A program made the position numbers and the translations under genes. The notes under the pieces were generated by a model. It was not told the DNA's origin, made no database searches, and saw only the letters and a program-made list of their open reading frames with translations. From Clostridia bacterium (lineage in GTDB: Bacteria; Bacillota; Clostridia; Oscillospirales; UBA644): a DNA stretch of 34,160 nt. Location of the stretch: positions 1-34,160 of the forward strand of contig JAGASR010000008.1 of NCBI GenBank assembly GCA_017621705.1, written 5' to 3'. Shown one piece after another: positions 7,163 to 15,464 of this stretch; within the stretch, counting starts at the first letter, position 1; each line of letters opens with the position of its first letter.

Positions 7163-9304
7163 ATGTTGAATGTCGACAACAAGAATTATTGCGATCTTTG
7201 TTTTGAAGTTTTACCTCCAAAAGTAAAAAAATGTCCGTACTGCAGTGGTGAACCAAATAGTCATATTCATCCGACAGCTCTGCCGCAAGGAACTATTTTG
7301 ATAGGACGATATGCTGTTGGTAGAGTTCTCGGCAAAGGTGGATTTGGTATTACATATCTTTGCTTTGATCTTAAAGAAAAAAGAAAAGTTGCCATTAAGG
7401 AATATTTTCCCGATTTAATGGTTCACAGAGACTCCGGTAAAACGTCTATCACAGTTTTTGATGGCTCTATGGGCGAAAATTTTAAAAGAGACGTTGTAAA
7501 ATTTTTCAACGAAGCAAAAACTGTCTCCCAATTCAACGGAACCACCAATATTATTAGCGTTTTCGAATTTTTTTACGAAAACAATACTGCGTATTACGTC
7601 ATGGAGTATCTTTCCGGAACAGATATGAGAAGATACCTTATGTATCATAAGGGCAAAATGACGGAAAGCGAAACACTTTATATTTTAAAACGAATTACAT
7701 CTGCCCTTTTAGTAGTTCATAATACCAGCACGCTTCATCGTGACATTTCTCCCGATAATATCTTTCTTTGCGACAACGGAGATGTCAAACTTATTGATTT
7801 TGGTGCTGCAAGACAAGTCTTGGATGAAGCTTCCAAAAGTTTGTCTGTAATAGTAAAACACGGTTTTGCACCTATCGAACAATATCAGCGAAGAGGCAAA
7901 CAAGGACCGTGGACCGATATTTATTCTCTCGGTGCTACCGCATACCGTGCAATATCAGGTAAAATGCCGGATGATTCATTGACAAGGTTGATTGATGCCA
8001 AACTGGATTTTTCAGGTTTCTCTACTGAATTTTCTGTTATTATAGATAAGATGATGGCTTTAAAGCCTGAGGACAGATATCAGAATATTACTGAATTGAA
8101 AAATGATCTCGACAATTTAGATATCGAACAGACTTCACCTGAGATTAAAAAGAAAGAACAAAAAAATTTTTGCGAAAAATGCGGAAAAGAGATCGATCCG
8201 GACGAAACATTATGTAATAACTGTAAAAGTTCATCTGAAAGAACAAACAATCTGAACTCAGTCATAAAAACGGGCTGCGCGGCTTTACTCTTTATAATTA
8301 TTGGATTACTTATTTTTCTGGATATTTTTAAAACGTTTAATAGCACGGAATTAGATGCCCCAGTTCCTGTGTATGATCCTATTATTGATGAAATTTCTTC
8401 TGAACCGGTAGTTGGCGAATACTGGTGGTTGGAAAACGGTGTTCTTACAATTAACGGATCAGATGCTATGCCCGATAATAATGCCGGCGAAGCTCCGTGG
8501 ATCGATTATGCAAATGAAATCATCGCTGTTGTCATTGAAAGCGGAGTTACCTCTGTCGGTAAATATGCTTTCTATGATTGTGTAAATCTTTCATCTGTAA
8601 AACTGCCTGTCTCTGTAAAAAAAATAGGGGAGGGTGCATTCATGAATTGCACTTCTCTAAACGGAATTACAATTTCCGCAGGCGTATCCGTTATTGAACA
8701 GAAAGCATTCAGCGGTTGCACAGGCCTTACGAAACTGAGTCTTCCTCAAGGAGTTTCTTCCGTAAAAAAATCTGCGTTTAACGATTGTTCAAACCTCGAA
8801 TCCGTTCTTGTCGAAAACAGCAGAGATAATATAACAATAGAACCATTCGCTTTCCCTGGTAATACAGTCGTTTCATATTTGAAAAAAATCCCCATAACAG
8901 GTACTCTTGAAGACGGTGTCTTAACTATTTCCGGTGAAGGTCGTATGCCTGATTATGATGCTACTGTGGTTTCAATGCCATCTTGGCGCCAGAATTGGGA
9001 TGCTGTTACAACTATTATTATAGAACACGGTATTACCTATATAGGTGCCAGTGTCTTTCAAAATGCCCGTCACCTTACGTCAGTATCAATTCCCGACAGC
9101 GTTATAAGCATCGGCTCCGGTGCTTTCGGTTGGTGTCCTCTTCTTTCGGAAATAACTATCCCGTCAAGTGTTGAAAGTATCGGGACTCGAGCTTTCGACG
9201 GATGCGACAGCCTTGAAACTGTAATAATTGAAAACAGTAAAGAGAATGTTCTTATTGAACCCCGTGCCTTCCCCTCACATACGAATATTATCTACACAGA
9301 TTGA
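7163..9304 (+). CDS. Transmembrane Ser/Thr kinase with BspA-type leucine-rich-repeat ectodomain (kinase 1)
   Basis: ATG 7163, 713 residues; its Shine-Dalgarno site is weak (AAGAGA). Order: zinc ribbon (C10, C13, C24, C27); kinase about 50-315 with glycine loop GKGGFG (57-62), K79 (VAIKEY), E117, H192-R193-D194 with N199 (HRDISPDN), D212-F213-G214 and APIEQ in place of APE; second ribbon (C337, C340, C351, C354); transmembrane helix about 368-388; outside, a short beta module (WWLENGVLTI to PW) followed by LRR_5/BspA repeats such as VGKYAFYDCVNLSSVKLP. All catalytic residues are present. BspA repeats are known in surface proteins that bind matrix or other cells, so the ectodomain is probably the sensor. 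The gene runs almost to the next start. Confidence 0.93.
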   Translation: MLNVDNKNYCDLCFEVLPPKVKKCPYCSGEPNSHIHPTALPQGTILIGRYAVGRVLGKGGFGITYLCFDLKEKRKVAIKEYFPDLMVHRDSGKTSITVFDGSMGENFKRDVVKFFNEAKTVSQFNGTTNIISVFEFFYENNTAYYVMEYLSGTDMRRYLMYHKGKMTESETLYILKRITSALLVVHNTSTLHRDISPDNIFLCDNGDVKLIDFGAARQVLDEASKSLSVIVKHGFAPIEQYQRRGKQGPWTDIYSLGATAYRAISGKMPDDSLTRLIDAKLDFSGFSTEFSVIIDKMMALKPEDRYQNITELKNDLDNLDIEQTSPEIKKKEQKNFCEKCGKEIDPDETLCNNCKSSSERTNNLNSVIKTGCAALLFIIIGLLIFLDIFKTFNSTELDAPVPVYDPIIDEISSEPVVGEYWWLENGVLTINGSDAMPDNNAGEAPWIDYANEIIAVVIESGVTSVGKYAFYDCVNLSSVKLPVSVKKIGEGAFMNCTSLNGITISAGVSVIEQKAFSGCTGLTKLSLPQGVSSVKKSAFNDCSNLESVLVENSRDNITIEPFAFPGNTVVSYLKKIPITGTLEDGVLTISGEGRMPDYDATVVSMPSWRQNWDAVTTIIIEHGITYIGASVFQNARHLTSVSIPDSVISIGSGAFGWCPLLSEITIPSSVESIGTRAFDGCDSLETVIIENSKENVLIEPRAFPSHTNIIYTD

Positions 9305-9321
9305 TCGGAAAGAAATTAATT

Positions 9322-11676
9322 ATGTTAAGTATCAACAATCAGAATTTATGCGAGCTTTGTTTCGAAAAGCTACCGCCGAAAGCAAAGATATGTCCATACT
9401 GCAACGGCGAAAAAAATATAATTAAATATCCCACATCTCTACAGGAAGGCACAATTCTTGTAGGTCGGTATTCTGTTGGTAAAGTTCTCGGTAAGGGCGG
9501 TTTCGGTATAACATATCTCTGTTACGATCTGAAGGAGAAAAGGAAAGTTGCGATAAAAGAGTATCTTCCCGATACGCTTGCGCACCGAAATTCCGGCGAG
9601 ACATTTGTTACAACCTTTGACGGTGAACAAGAAGAGCTCTTTAGAAACGGTGCTAAAAATTTCTATGAAGAGGCGCAACTCGTAGCTCGTTTTAACGGAA
9701 ATCCTAATATAATCAGTGTATACGAATTCTTCTATTCAAACAATACGACATATTTCGTTATGGAATATATGTCGGGTATGGACTTGAAGAGATATTTGAA
9801 GGCTCAAAAAGGAAAAATCCCCGAGGCAGAGGCTTTATATATAGCCAACTGTGCGGCGGATGCCCTTTTGATAGTACATAGTGCGGATATTCTCCATCGA
9901 GATATTTCCCCAGATAATATCTTCCTTTGCGAGAACGGAGGGGTTAAACTCATAGACTTCGGTGCCGCAAGACATATTCTTGCTGAAGCCTCTCAGAGCC
10001 TATCCGTTATACTTAAACCGGGATTCGCACCTTTTGAACAGTATCAATCAAAAGGAAAACAAGGCCCCTGGACAGATATATATGCTCTCGGTGCGAGCGT
10101 ATACCTGTCAGTTTCCGGAAAAATGCCGGATGATGCAACGACAAGGTTGGATGCTCCCGAACTTAATCTTGATGGTATAACCTCTGAACTTGCTGAAATA
10201 CTTACCAAAATGATGGCGGTTCGACATGAAAACCGTTATCAGAAAATAAGTGAAGTAAAAGAAGATCTTAAATTATTAAAAATTGATCCTGTAGCTCCTC
10301 ATATAGAAAAGCACCGAGATAAAAATTTTTGTGAACGATGCGGCAAGGAGATTCCGTTGGAGGATACTCTTTGCGATAAATGTAAATCAGGCGTCTTTAT
10401 TCCCGGAAAAAGAAAAGTAATCATGGGTTCTGTTTGCGCGGCTGTTCTTGCTTTGTTTATTGGCGTAGGCGCATTTGCTCAAGGTATTCTAGGCAACATT
10501 TCTGATACCGAACCCGATAATCCTGATCTGGGGATCATTACGATTAACGTTGATGATCTGAATAGTATTTCTGAAGATTCGGATGATGGTACGGACTCTG
10601 GTTCCGACTCTGAAAAGGAAACAGGACCCGAGAGCTCCGAAAATAGCGATGAACCTGAACAGACTGTATTTCCCGAAAAAGATGAAGAACCTGAACAGAC
10701 TGTAGTTCCCGAAAAGGCTGAAGAACCTGAACAGACCGTAGTTCCCGAAAAGGCTGAAGAACCTGAACAGGCAGTAGTTCCCGAAAAGGCTGAAGAACCT
10801 GAACAGGCAGTAGTTCCTGAAAAGATTGAAGAATCCAAACAGTCTGTACTAAATAACAACAATTCGGGATCTGAAAAAACAGAAGAGGTTGAGCATACTC
10901 ATACATACAAAAATGCAAAAGTAACAACCGCTGCAACCTGTACAACCGAAGGTGTTAAAACATCATACTGCTCTTGCGGCGCAACAAAGACCGAAAAGAG
11001 TGCAAAAATCGCACATACGTATGCAAATCCGAAAGTAACCAAGGCTGCTACTTGCACAGCCGAAGGTGTTAAAACATCATACTGTTCTTGTGGTGCAACA
11101 ACGACCGAAAAGATTGCAAAAATCGCACATACCTACAAAAACGCAAAAGTAACGACTGCCGCAACATGTACAACCGAAGGCGTAAAAACATCATACTGCT
11201 CTTGCGGAGCGACAAAGACTGAGAGTATTTCGAAGACCGGACATAGTTATTCGGATTCAAAGGTAACTAAAGAAGCTACATGTTCCAGCGAAGGCGTTAA
11301 GACTTTATACTGTTCATGCGGAGCGACAAGGACTGAAAGCATTGGAAAAACCGATCATAATTTCTCGAACTCGGAAGTAACTCAGGAACCGACTTATTCG
11401 GCGGCAGGTGTTCGTACTTATTACTGTTCATGTGGCGCAACGAGAACAGAAAGTATTCCTATGTTAGAATGTCCTGAACTACCGGATGTTGAGAATAATA
11501 CCGATAACGATGAAATTGATATCCCTAATCCGATTTTACCTTCAATTCCGGATTCATCTGAAGACTATGATTATGGCCTTGATGATGGAGGTCTTGACTT
11601 TGGTGATGAAGAGACTGTACCCGGCGGTGCAGACGATTCTTGGGCCGATTTTGAAGATATATTCGCCGAGAATTAA
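9322..11676 (+). CDS. Transmembrane Ser/Thr kinase with cysteine-rich repeat ectodomain (kinase 2)
   Basis: The start is ATG 9322, aligning with MLNVDN of the sister kinases; an in-frame TTG at 9301 overlaps the previous gene. The 784 residues comprise a zinc ribbon (C10, C13, C24, C27), a kinase (GKGGFG 57-62, K79, E117, HRD 192-194, N199, DFG 212-214), a second ribbon (C337, C340, C351, C354) and a transmembrane helix about 366-388. Outside are an acidic Ser/Glu stretch, five copies of a 12-residue unit EEPEQTVVPEKA, five 38-residue repeats with a CSCGAT core, and a very acidic tail (DDGGLDFGDEE). The Glu-Pro unit probably acts as a stalk. Similar TCTxxGxxTxxCxxCG repeats occur in clostridial surface proteins. 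The kinase appears active. Its ribbon and kinase are nearly the same as in kinase 3, but the ectodomain is unrelated. Confidence 0.92.
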   Translation: MLSINNQNLCELCFEKLPPKAKICPYCNGEKNIIKYPTSLQEGTILVGRYSVGKVLGKGGFGITYLCYDLKEKRKVAIKEYLPDTLAHRNSGETFVTTFDGEQEELFRNGAKNFYEEAQLVARFNGNPNIISVYEFFYSNNTTYFVMEYMSGMDLKRYLKAQKGKIPEAEALYIANCAADALLIVHSADILHRDISPDNIFLCENGGVKLIDFGAARHILAEASQSLSVILKPGFAPFEQYQSKGKQGPWTDIYALGASVYLSVSGKMPDDATTRLDAPELNLDGITSELAEILTKMMAVRHENRYQKISEVKEDLKLLKIDPVAPHIEKHRDKNFCERCGKEIPLEDTLCDKCKSGVFIPGKRKVIMGSVCAAVLALFIGVGAFAQGILGNISDTEPDNPDLGIITINVDDLNSISEDSDDGTDSGSDSEKETGPESSENSDEPEQTVFPEKDEEPEQTVVPEKAEEPEQTVVPEKAEEPEQAVVPEKAEEPEQAVVPEKIEESKQSVLNNNNSGSEKTEEVEHTHTYKNAKVTTAATCTTEGVKTSYCSCGATKTEKSAKIAHTYANPKVTKAATCTAEGVKTSYCSCGATTTEKIAKIAHTYKNAKVTTAATCTTEGVKTSYCSCGATKTESISKTGHSYSDSKVTKEATCSSEGVKTLYCSCGATRTESIGKTDHNFSNSEVTQEPTYSAAGVRTYYCSCGATRTESIPMLECPELPDVENNTDNDEIDIPNPILPSIPDSSEDYDYGLDDGGLDFGDEETVPGGADDSWADFEDIFAEN
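10651..10830 (+). repeat. Five tandem 36-bp units (Glu-Pro stalk of kinase 2)
   Basis: Units start at 10651, 10687, 10723, 10759 and 10795. Each begins GAACCTGAACAG and encodes 12 residues. The middle copies differ by only a few bases, so copy number probably varies between strains without breaking the frame. Confidence 0.9.
10900..11466 (+). repeat. Five 38-residue cysteine repeats in the kinase 2 ectodomain
   Basis: Each 114-base unit encodes His-(Thr/Ser/Asn)-(Tyr/Phe) at its start, then V-T, T-C, G-V, CSCGAT and T-E. Repeats 1-3 are nearly identical and repeats 4-5 drift; the last copy is one residue shorter. The fifth replaces the first of three cysteines with tyrosine. The spaced Cys and His residues could bind metal or form disulphides outside the cell. 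Confidence 0.85.
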
Positions 11677-11768
11677 GTTCCGGTGTAATAAAGAACTTGC
11701 GTGATCATATTTATTTGCAAAAACTTAAATTCCATTAATAAGTAATCGGTCGTAAGTAGGAGAAGACC

Positions 11769-14192
11769 ATGTTAAATATCGATAATCAGAATTTATGCGA
11801 ACTTTGCTTTGCGAAATTGCCGCCTAAGATGAAAAAATGCCCCTATTGCGGCGGCGAAAAAAACATAATTAAATATCCCACTTCCCTACCGGAAGGCACA
11901 ATTCTGGTAGGTCGGTATTCTGTTGGCAAAGTTCTCGGCAAGGGCGGTTTCGGCATAACATATCTCTGTTACGATCTTAAAGAAAAGAAAAAAGTTGCGA
12001 TCAAAGAGTATCTTCCCGATACACTTGCGCACAGAAACTCCGGTGAAACTACCGTAACGACCTATGACGGAGAACAAGAAGAAGTATTTAAAAACGGCGC
12101 CGAAAAATTCTATGAAGAAGCAAAATTGGTATCCCGCTTCAACGGCAATCCGAATATTATCAGCGTTTATGAGTTCTTTTATGAAAACAACACGACATAT
12201 TTCGTCATGGAATATCTGTCGGGTATGGATCTGAAAAGATATCTTAAAAAGAGAAACGGTAAAATTTCGGAAGAAGAGGCACTTTATATTTTAAATCATG
12301 CTTCTGATGCGCTTCTTATCGTACACAGTACAAATATTCTGCACCGAGATATTTCTCCCGATAATATCTTTCTTTGCGATGACGGATCAGTCAAACTTAT
12401 AGACTTTGGAGCCGCAAGACAAGTTCTTGCAGAGGCCTCGCAGAGTTTATCCGTTATTATAAAGCACGGTTTTGCGCCTTTGGAGCAGTATCAGCGCAAA
12501 GGCAAGCAAGGACCGTGGTCTGATATATATGCGCTCGGTTCAACGATTTATTTGTCTGTCAGCGGAAAGATGCTTGATGATGCGATGTCAAGACTTGAGG
12601 ATGACGAGGTCAATATGAAAGATATTTCTCCCGATCTTTCTTCTGTGTTGCTGAAAATGATCGCATTGAAAAGAGAAGACCGTTATCAGAGTATTCCCGA
12701 GCTTAAAAAAGATCTTTTATCTTTGAATATAGAGCAGACAGCGCCAAGGATAGAAAAGAAAGCCGAAAAAAATTTCTGCGACAAATGCGGTACAGAAATT
12801 CCGTTGGGTGAAACTCTTTGCGATAAATGCGCAAAATCAAGAAAAAATATTGAAACGAAAACGGATAAAAGAAAGAATCTTATTTCTGTCGGTTTATCCA
12901 TCGCATTGGTTGTTTTGTTTATGTCCGTATTCTATCTGCTTCAGACTTGGTTTATGAATGAATCGAACGAACGGTTTGATTGGTCTCTTAATAATGGCGT
13001 TCTGACGGTCTTTTGCGAAGGCTCAATGGATGAATATAACATGACGGGAAATAAAAGCCCCTGGTATAAGTACCGTAAAGATATTACCACCGTAATTATT
13101 GAGGAGAGTGTCTCTCAGATAGGAGATAATGCATTCTCGGATTATGACAATATTAATGAAGTTTTTATAAATAACACTTCGGATAATATTTCTGTATCTT
13201 CTACAGCTTTTCCTGAAGGCGCTGTCGTTACATATAAATCAGAATACGATAAACCCGGTTTGTATTATGATTTTCTGGATGGCGTTCTTCATATATACGG
13301 AATCGGCCCGATGAAAGATTTTAAAGAAGGCGAGAGTCCGTGGGCAGAACATGCCGCTGATATTACCGATATAGTTATAAGAAACGGTATAACTAATATC
13401 GGTGCGTATGCTTTCTATAACTGTTATAATCTCAGAAGTATATCTATTCCGGATAGTGTAACAAGCATCGGATACCGTGCGTTTGATTCCTGCAAAGCGA
13501 TTTCAACCATAAAAATTCCCGAAAGCATTTCTATAATCGGCAATTATGCTTTTTCCGACTGTTACGGTCTGACTGTCATGACGATACCCACAAGTGTTAA
13601 AAGTATCGGAGATCATGCTTTTTCCGACTGTTATTTCCTCGGAGAGATAATTATCGAAAATAATAAAAATAATATAAGTGTCGGATCGAGTGCTATCCCG
13701 AAACGCACAAAGATCACATATTCTCAATGGAATTTAAAAAACGGAGTTCTTACTATCATCGGAAACACTCCTTTTGAAGAAACGGAAAAAGAGAACCGCC
13801 CCTGGAGAAGATTTATAAACAGCATAACGGCTGTTGAAATAAAAAACGGTGTAACGGAAATAGGGGAGTATGAATTTAAGGAGTATCATTCTCTTGAACA
13901 TGTTTCTCTTCCCGAAACATTGACCGTGATACCTGAAGGTGCTTTTTCCGGATGTGAAAATCTTGCCGAGGTTTCTTTACCACTGTCTGTATCGAGAATC
14001 GGGGATTATGCATTCTTCGGCTGTCATTCGTTAACAGAAATCTATATTTCCGAATATGTCGAAGCTATCGGAAAAGAAGCTTTTTCGAATTGTCGCAATC
14101 TTATAACGGTAAAAATAAATAACAGAAAAGATAATATCGAAATTGGTTCCAATGCGTTTTCTGTTCTTGTTTCCATTGAATATGCACGGTAA
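11769..14192 (+). CDS. Transmembrane Ser/Thr kinase with BspA-type leucine-rich-repeat ectodomain (kinase 3)
   Basis: ATG 11769 follows AGGAGA with six-base spacing. The 807 residues have the layout of kinase 1: zinc ribbon (C10, C13, C24, C27), complete kinase (GKGGFG, VAIK K79, HRDISPDN, DFG, GFAPLEQ), second ribbon (CDKC and CDKC), transmembrane helix about 378-396 and a long ectodomain. The ectodomain alternates three small beta modules (NNGVLTVFCEG, DGVLHIYGIG, KNGVLTIIGN, each leading to a PW) with LRR_5 repeats such as IGNYAFSDCYGLTVMTIP. Its cytoplasmic half is closest to kinase 2 and its ectodomain to kinase 1, as expected if the halves were shuffled. All catalytic residues are kept. 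It probably binds a surface or extracellular ligand. Confidence 0.93.
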   Translation: MLNIDNQNLCELCFAKLPPKMKKCPYCGGEKNIIKYPTSLPEGTILVGRYSVGKVLGKGGFGITYLCYDLKEKKKVAIKEYLPDTLAHRNSGETTVTTYDGEQEEVFKNGAEKFYEEAKLVSRFNGNPNIISVYEFFYENNTTYFVMEYLSGMDLKRYLKKRNGKISEEEALYILNHASDALLIVHSTNILHRDISPDNIFLCDDGSVKLIDFGAARQVLAEASQSLSVIIKHGFAPLEQYQRKGKQGPWSDIYALGSTIYLSVSGKMLDDAMSRLEDDEVNMKDISPDLSSVLLKMIALKREDRYQSIPELKKDLLSLNIEQTAPRIEKKAEKNFCDKCGTEIPLGETLCDKCAKSRKNIETKTDKRKNLISVGLSIALVVLFMSVFYLLQTWFMNESNERFDWSLNNGVLTVFCEGSMDEYNMTGNKSPWYKYRKDITTVIIEESVSQIGDNAFSDYDNINEVFINNTSDNISVSSTAFPEGAVVTYKSEYDKPGLYYDFLDGVLHIYGIGPMKDFKEGESPWAEHAADITDIVIRNGITNIGAYAFYNCYNLRSISIPDSVTSIGYRAFDSCKAISTIKIPESISIIGNYAFSDCYGLTVMTIPTSVKSIGDHAFSDCYFLGEIIIENNKNNISVGSSAIPKRTKITYSQWNLKNGVLTIIGNTPFEETEKENRPWRRFINSITAVEIKNGVTEIGEYEFKEYHSLEHVSLPETLTVIPEGAFSGCENLAEVSLPLSVSRIGDYAFFGCHSLTEIYISEYVEAIGKEAFSNCRNLITVKINNRKDNIEIGSNAFSVLVSIEYAR

Positions 14193-14228
14193 ATATTCGG
14201 ATTAATTAAACAAACGGAGTTGTGAAAA

Positions 14229-15428
14229 ATGATTAGTATAGATAATATAAATTACTGCGAATTCTGTTTTGAACAAATGAGTGTCAATGACCATTTTTGT
14301 ACCAAATGCGGTTCAAGGTATGACCAACACCGTTACCCCGGAACACTTCCTACCGGAACGTTGCTTAAACGTAGATATATTGTCGGTAGAGTGTTGGGTA
14401 AAGGTGGCTTTGGCATTACATATCTCTGTTTTGACGCCGAAAGTAAGAAACGGGTCGCTATTAAAGAATATTTTCCCGATGGCTTTGTTTACCGTGATAA
14501 TGGGACTACCGCTGTTCAGATAAAACAGTCTCCTGATATATTTAATAAAGGTGCAGAGAAATTTTATAATGAAGCAAAGCTTCTTTATAATTTTAACAAC
14601 ATACCAAATATCGTAAAGATCGAAAAATTCTTTGCTGAAAATAATACGAAATACTTTGTGATGGAATATCTTGTAGGCTCTGATCTTAAAGATTATTTTA
14701 AAAGTGTGCCTCATCCTGATGAAAATTTAGTTATCTATATCGCCATTGAAGTCCTGAAAAGCCTGAGAATTCTTCACGCTAAAAATGTTTTACACAGAGA
14801 TATTGCACCTGATAACATTTTTATGTGTGATGACGGAACCATAAAACTCATAGATTTTGGGGCTGCGAGAGTAACATCGTTAACTGAAGTCTCAAGCTCT
14901 TTTTCTGTTATACTTAAACCGGGATTTGCACCGTTTGAACAGTATCAATCAAAAGGAAAACAAGGGCCCTGGACAGATATTTATGCACTCGGTGCAACAA
15001 TGTATTATTTGATAAAAAAGGTTCGTCCTCAGGAGGCTGTTGTTCGAAGGGAAGAGGATACCTTGGATATGACGGGATTTTCTCCTCAATTACGTGCAAT
15101 TTTATCAAAAATGATGGCTGTCCGAATAGATGAACGTTATAACAGTGCCGATGAAGTGATTGCAGATCTTACTCAAACACAACGCGGCGGTAATAATGAA
15201 AAAAATCCTTCTCCGGTAAATGATATCGATACAAACAATCCATCTACCCAGACAATTGATACGTTTTGGAAAAATCATTCTACTCAAACAATTCCTAAAG
15301 GTGAGCCTTCTCCTAAAAAAGAAAATGATCAGGATAGTAATAAAAAACTCACGATAATATTGTTGTGTATCGTTTCTGTGTTGTGCTATCTGGTGCTCTT
15401 TTCTTTGATGTTCATTCTTTTTGGTTAA
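14229..15428 (+). CDS. Tail-anchored Ser/Thr kinase without ectodomain (kinase 4)
   Basis: ATG 14229 follows GGAG. The product has 399 residues. A zinc ribbon (C10, C13, C24, C27) precedes a kinase with GKGGFG, VAIKEYFP, HRDIAPDN, DFGAAR and GFAPFEQ, so it should be active. The second ribbon of kinases 1-3 is absent. Instead there is a polar linker with a repeated STQTI motif (NPSTQTID and NHSTQTIP) and a C-terminal hydrophobic helix of about 22 residues, leaving almost nothing outside. The paired Thr motifs are plausible autophosphorylation and FHA-docking sites. Without a sensor domain it may act as a shared downstream kinase activated by the others. Its activation segment is nearly identical in DNA to that of kinase 2, although the rest has diverged. 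Confidence 0.92.
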   Translation: MISIDNINYCEFCFEQMSVNDHFCTKCGSRYDQHRYPGTLPTGTLLKRRYIVGRVLGKGGFGITYLCFDAESKKRVAIKEYFPDGFVYRDNGTTAVQIKQSPDIFNKGAEKFYNEAKLLYNFNNIPNIVKIEKFFAENNTKYFVMEYLVGSDLKDYFKSVPHPDENLVIYIAIEVLKSLRILHAKNVLHRDIAPDNIFMCDDGTIKLIDFGAARVTSLTEVSSSFSVILKPGFAPFEQYQSKGKQGPWTDIYALGATMYYLIKKVRPQEAVVRREEDTLDMTGFSPQLRAILSKMMAVRIDERYNSADEVIADLTQTQRGGNNEKNPSPVNDIDTNNPSTQTIDTFWKNHSTQTIPKGEPSPKKENDQDSNKKLTIILLCIVSVLCYLVLFSLMFILFG

Positions 15429-15464
15429 AAGTAAATTAAAAACAGGAGCTTGTGTTAGATTATT

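Noticed and set aside
10479..10945. Two long minus-strand frames opposite the kinase 2 stalk
   Set aside because: They are mirror products of the 36-bp repeats, which keep several frames open; no start signals and repetitive composition.
10651..11466. A CRISPR array in the regularly spaced repeats
   Set aside because: The repeats are contiguous, in frame and coding, with no unique spacers.
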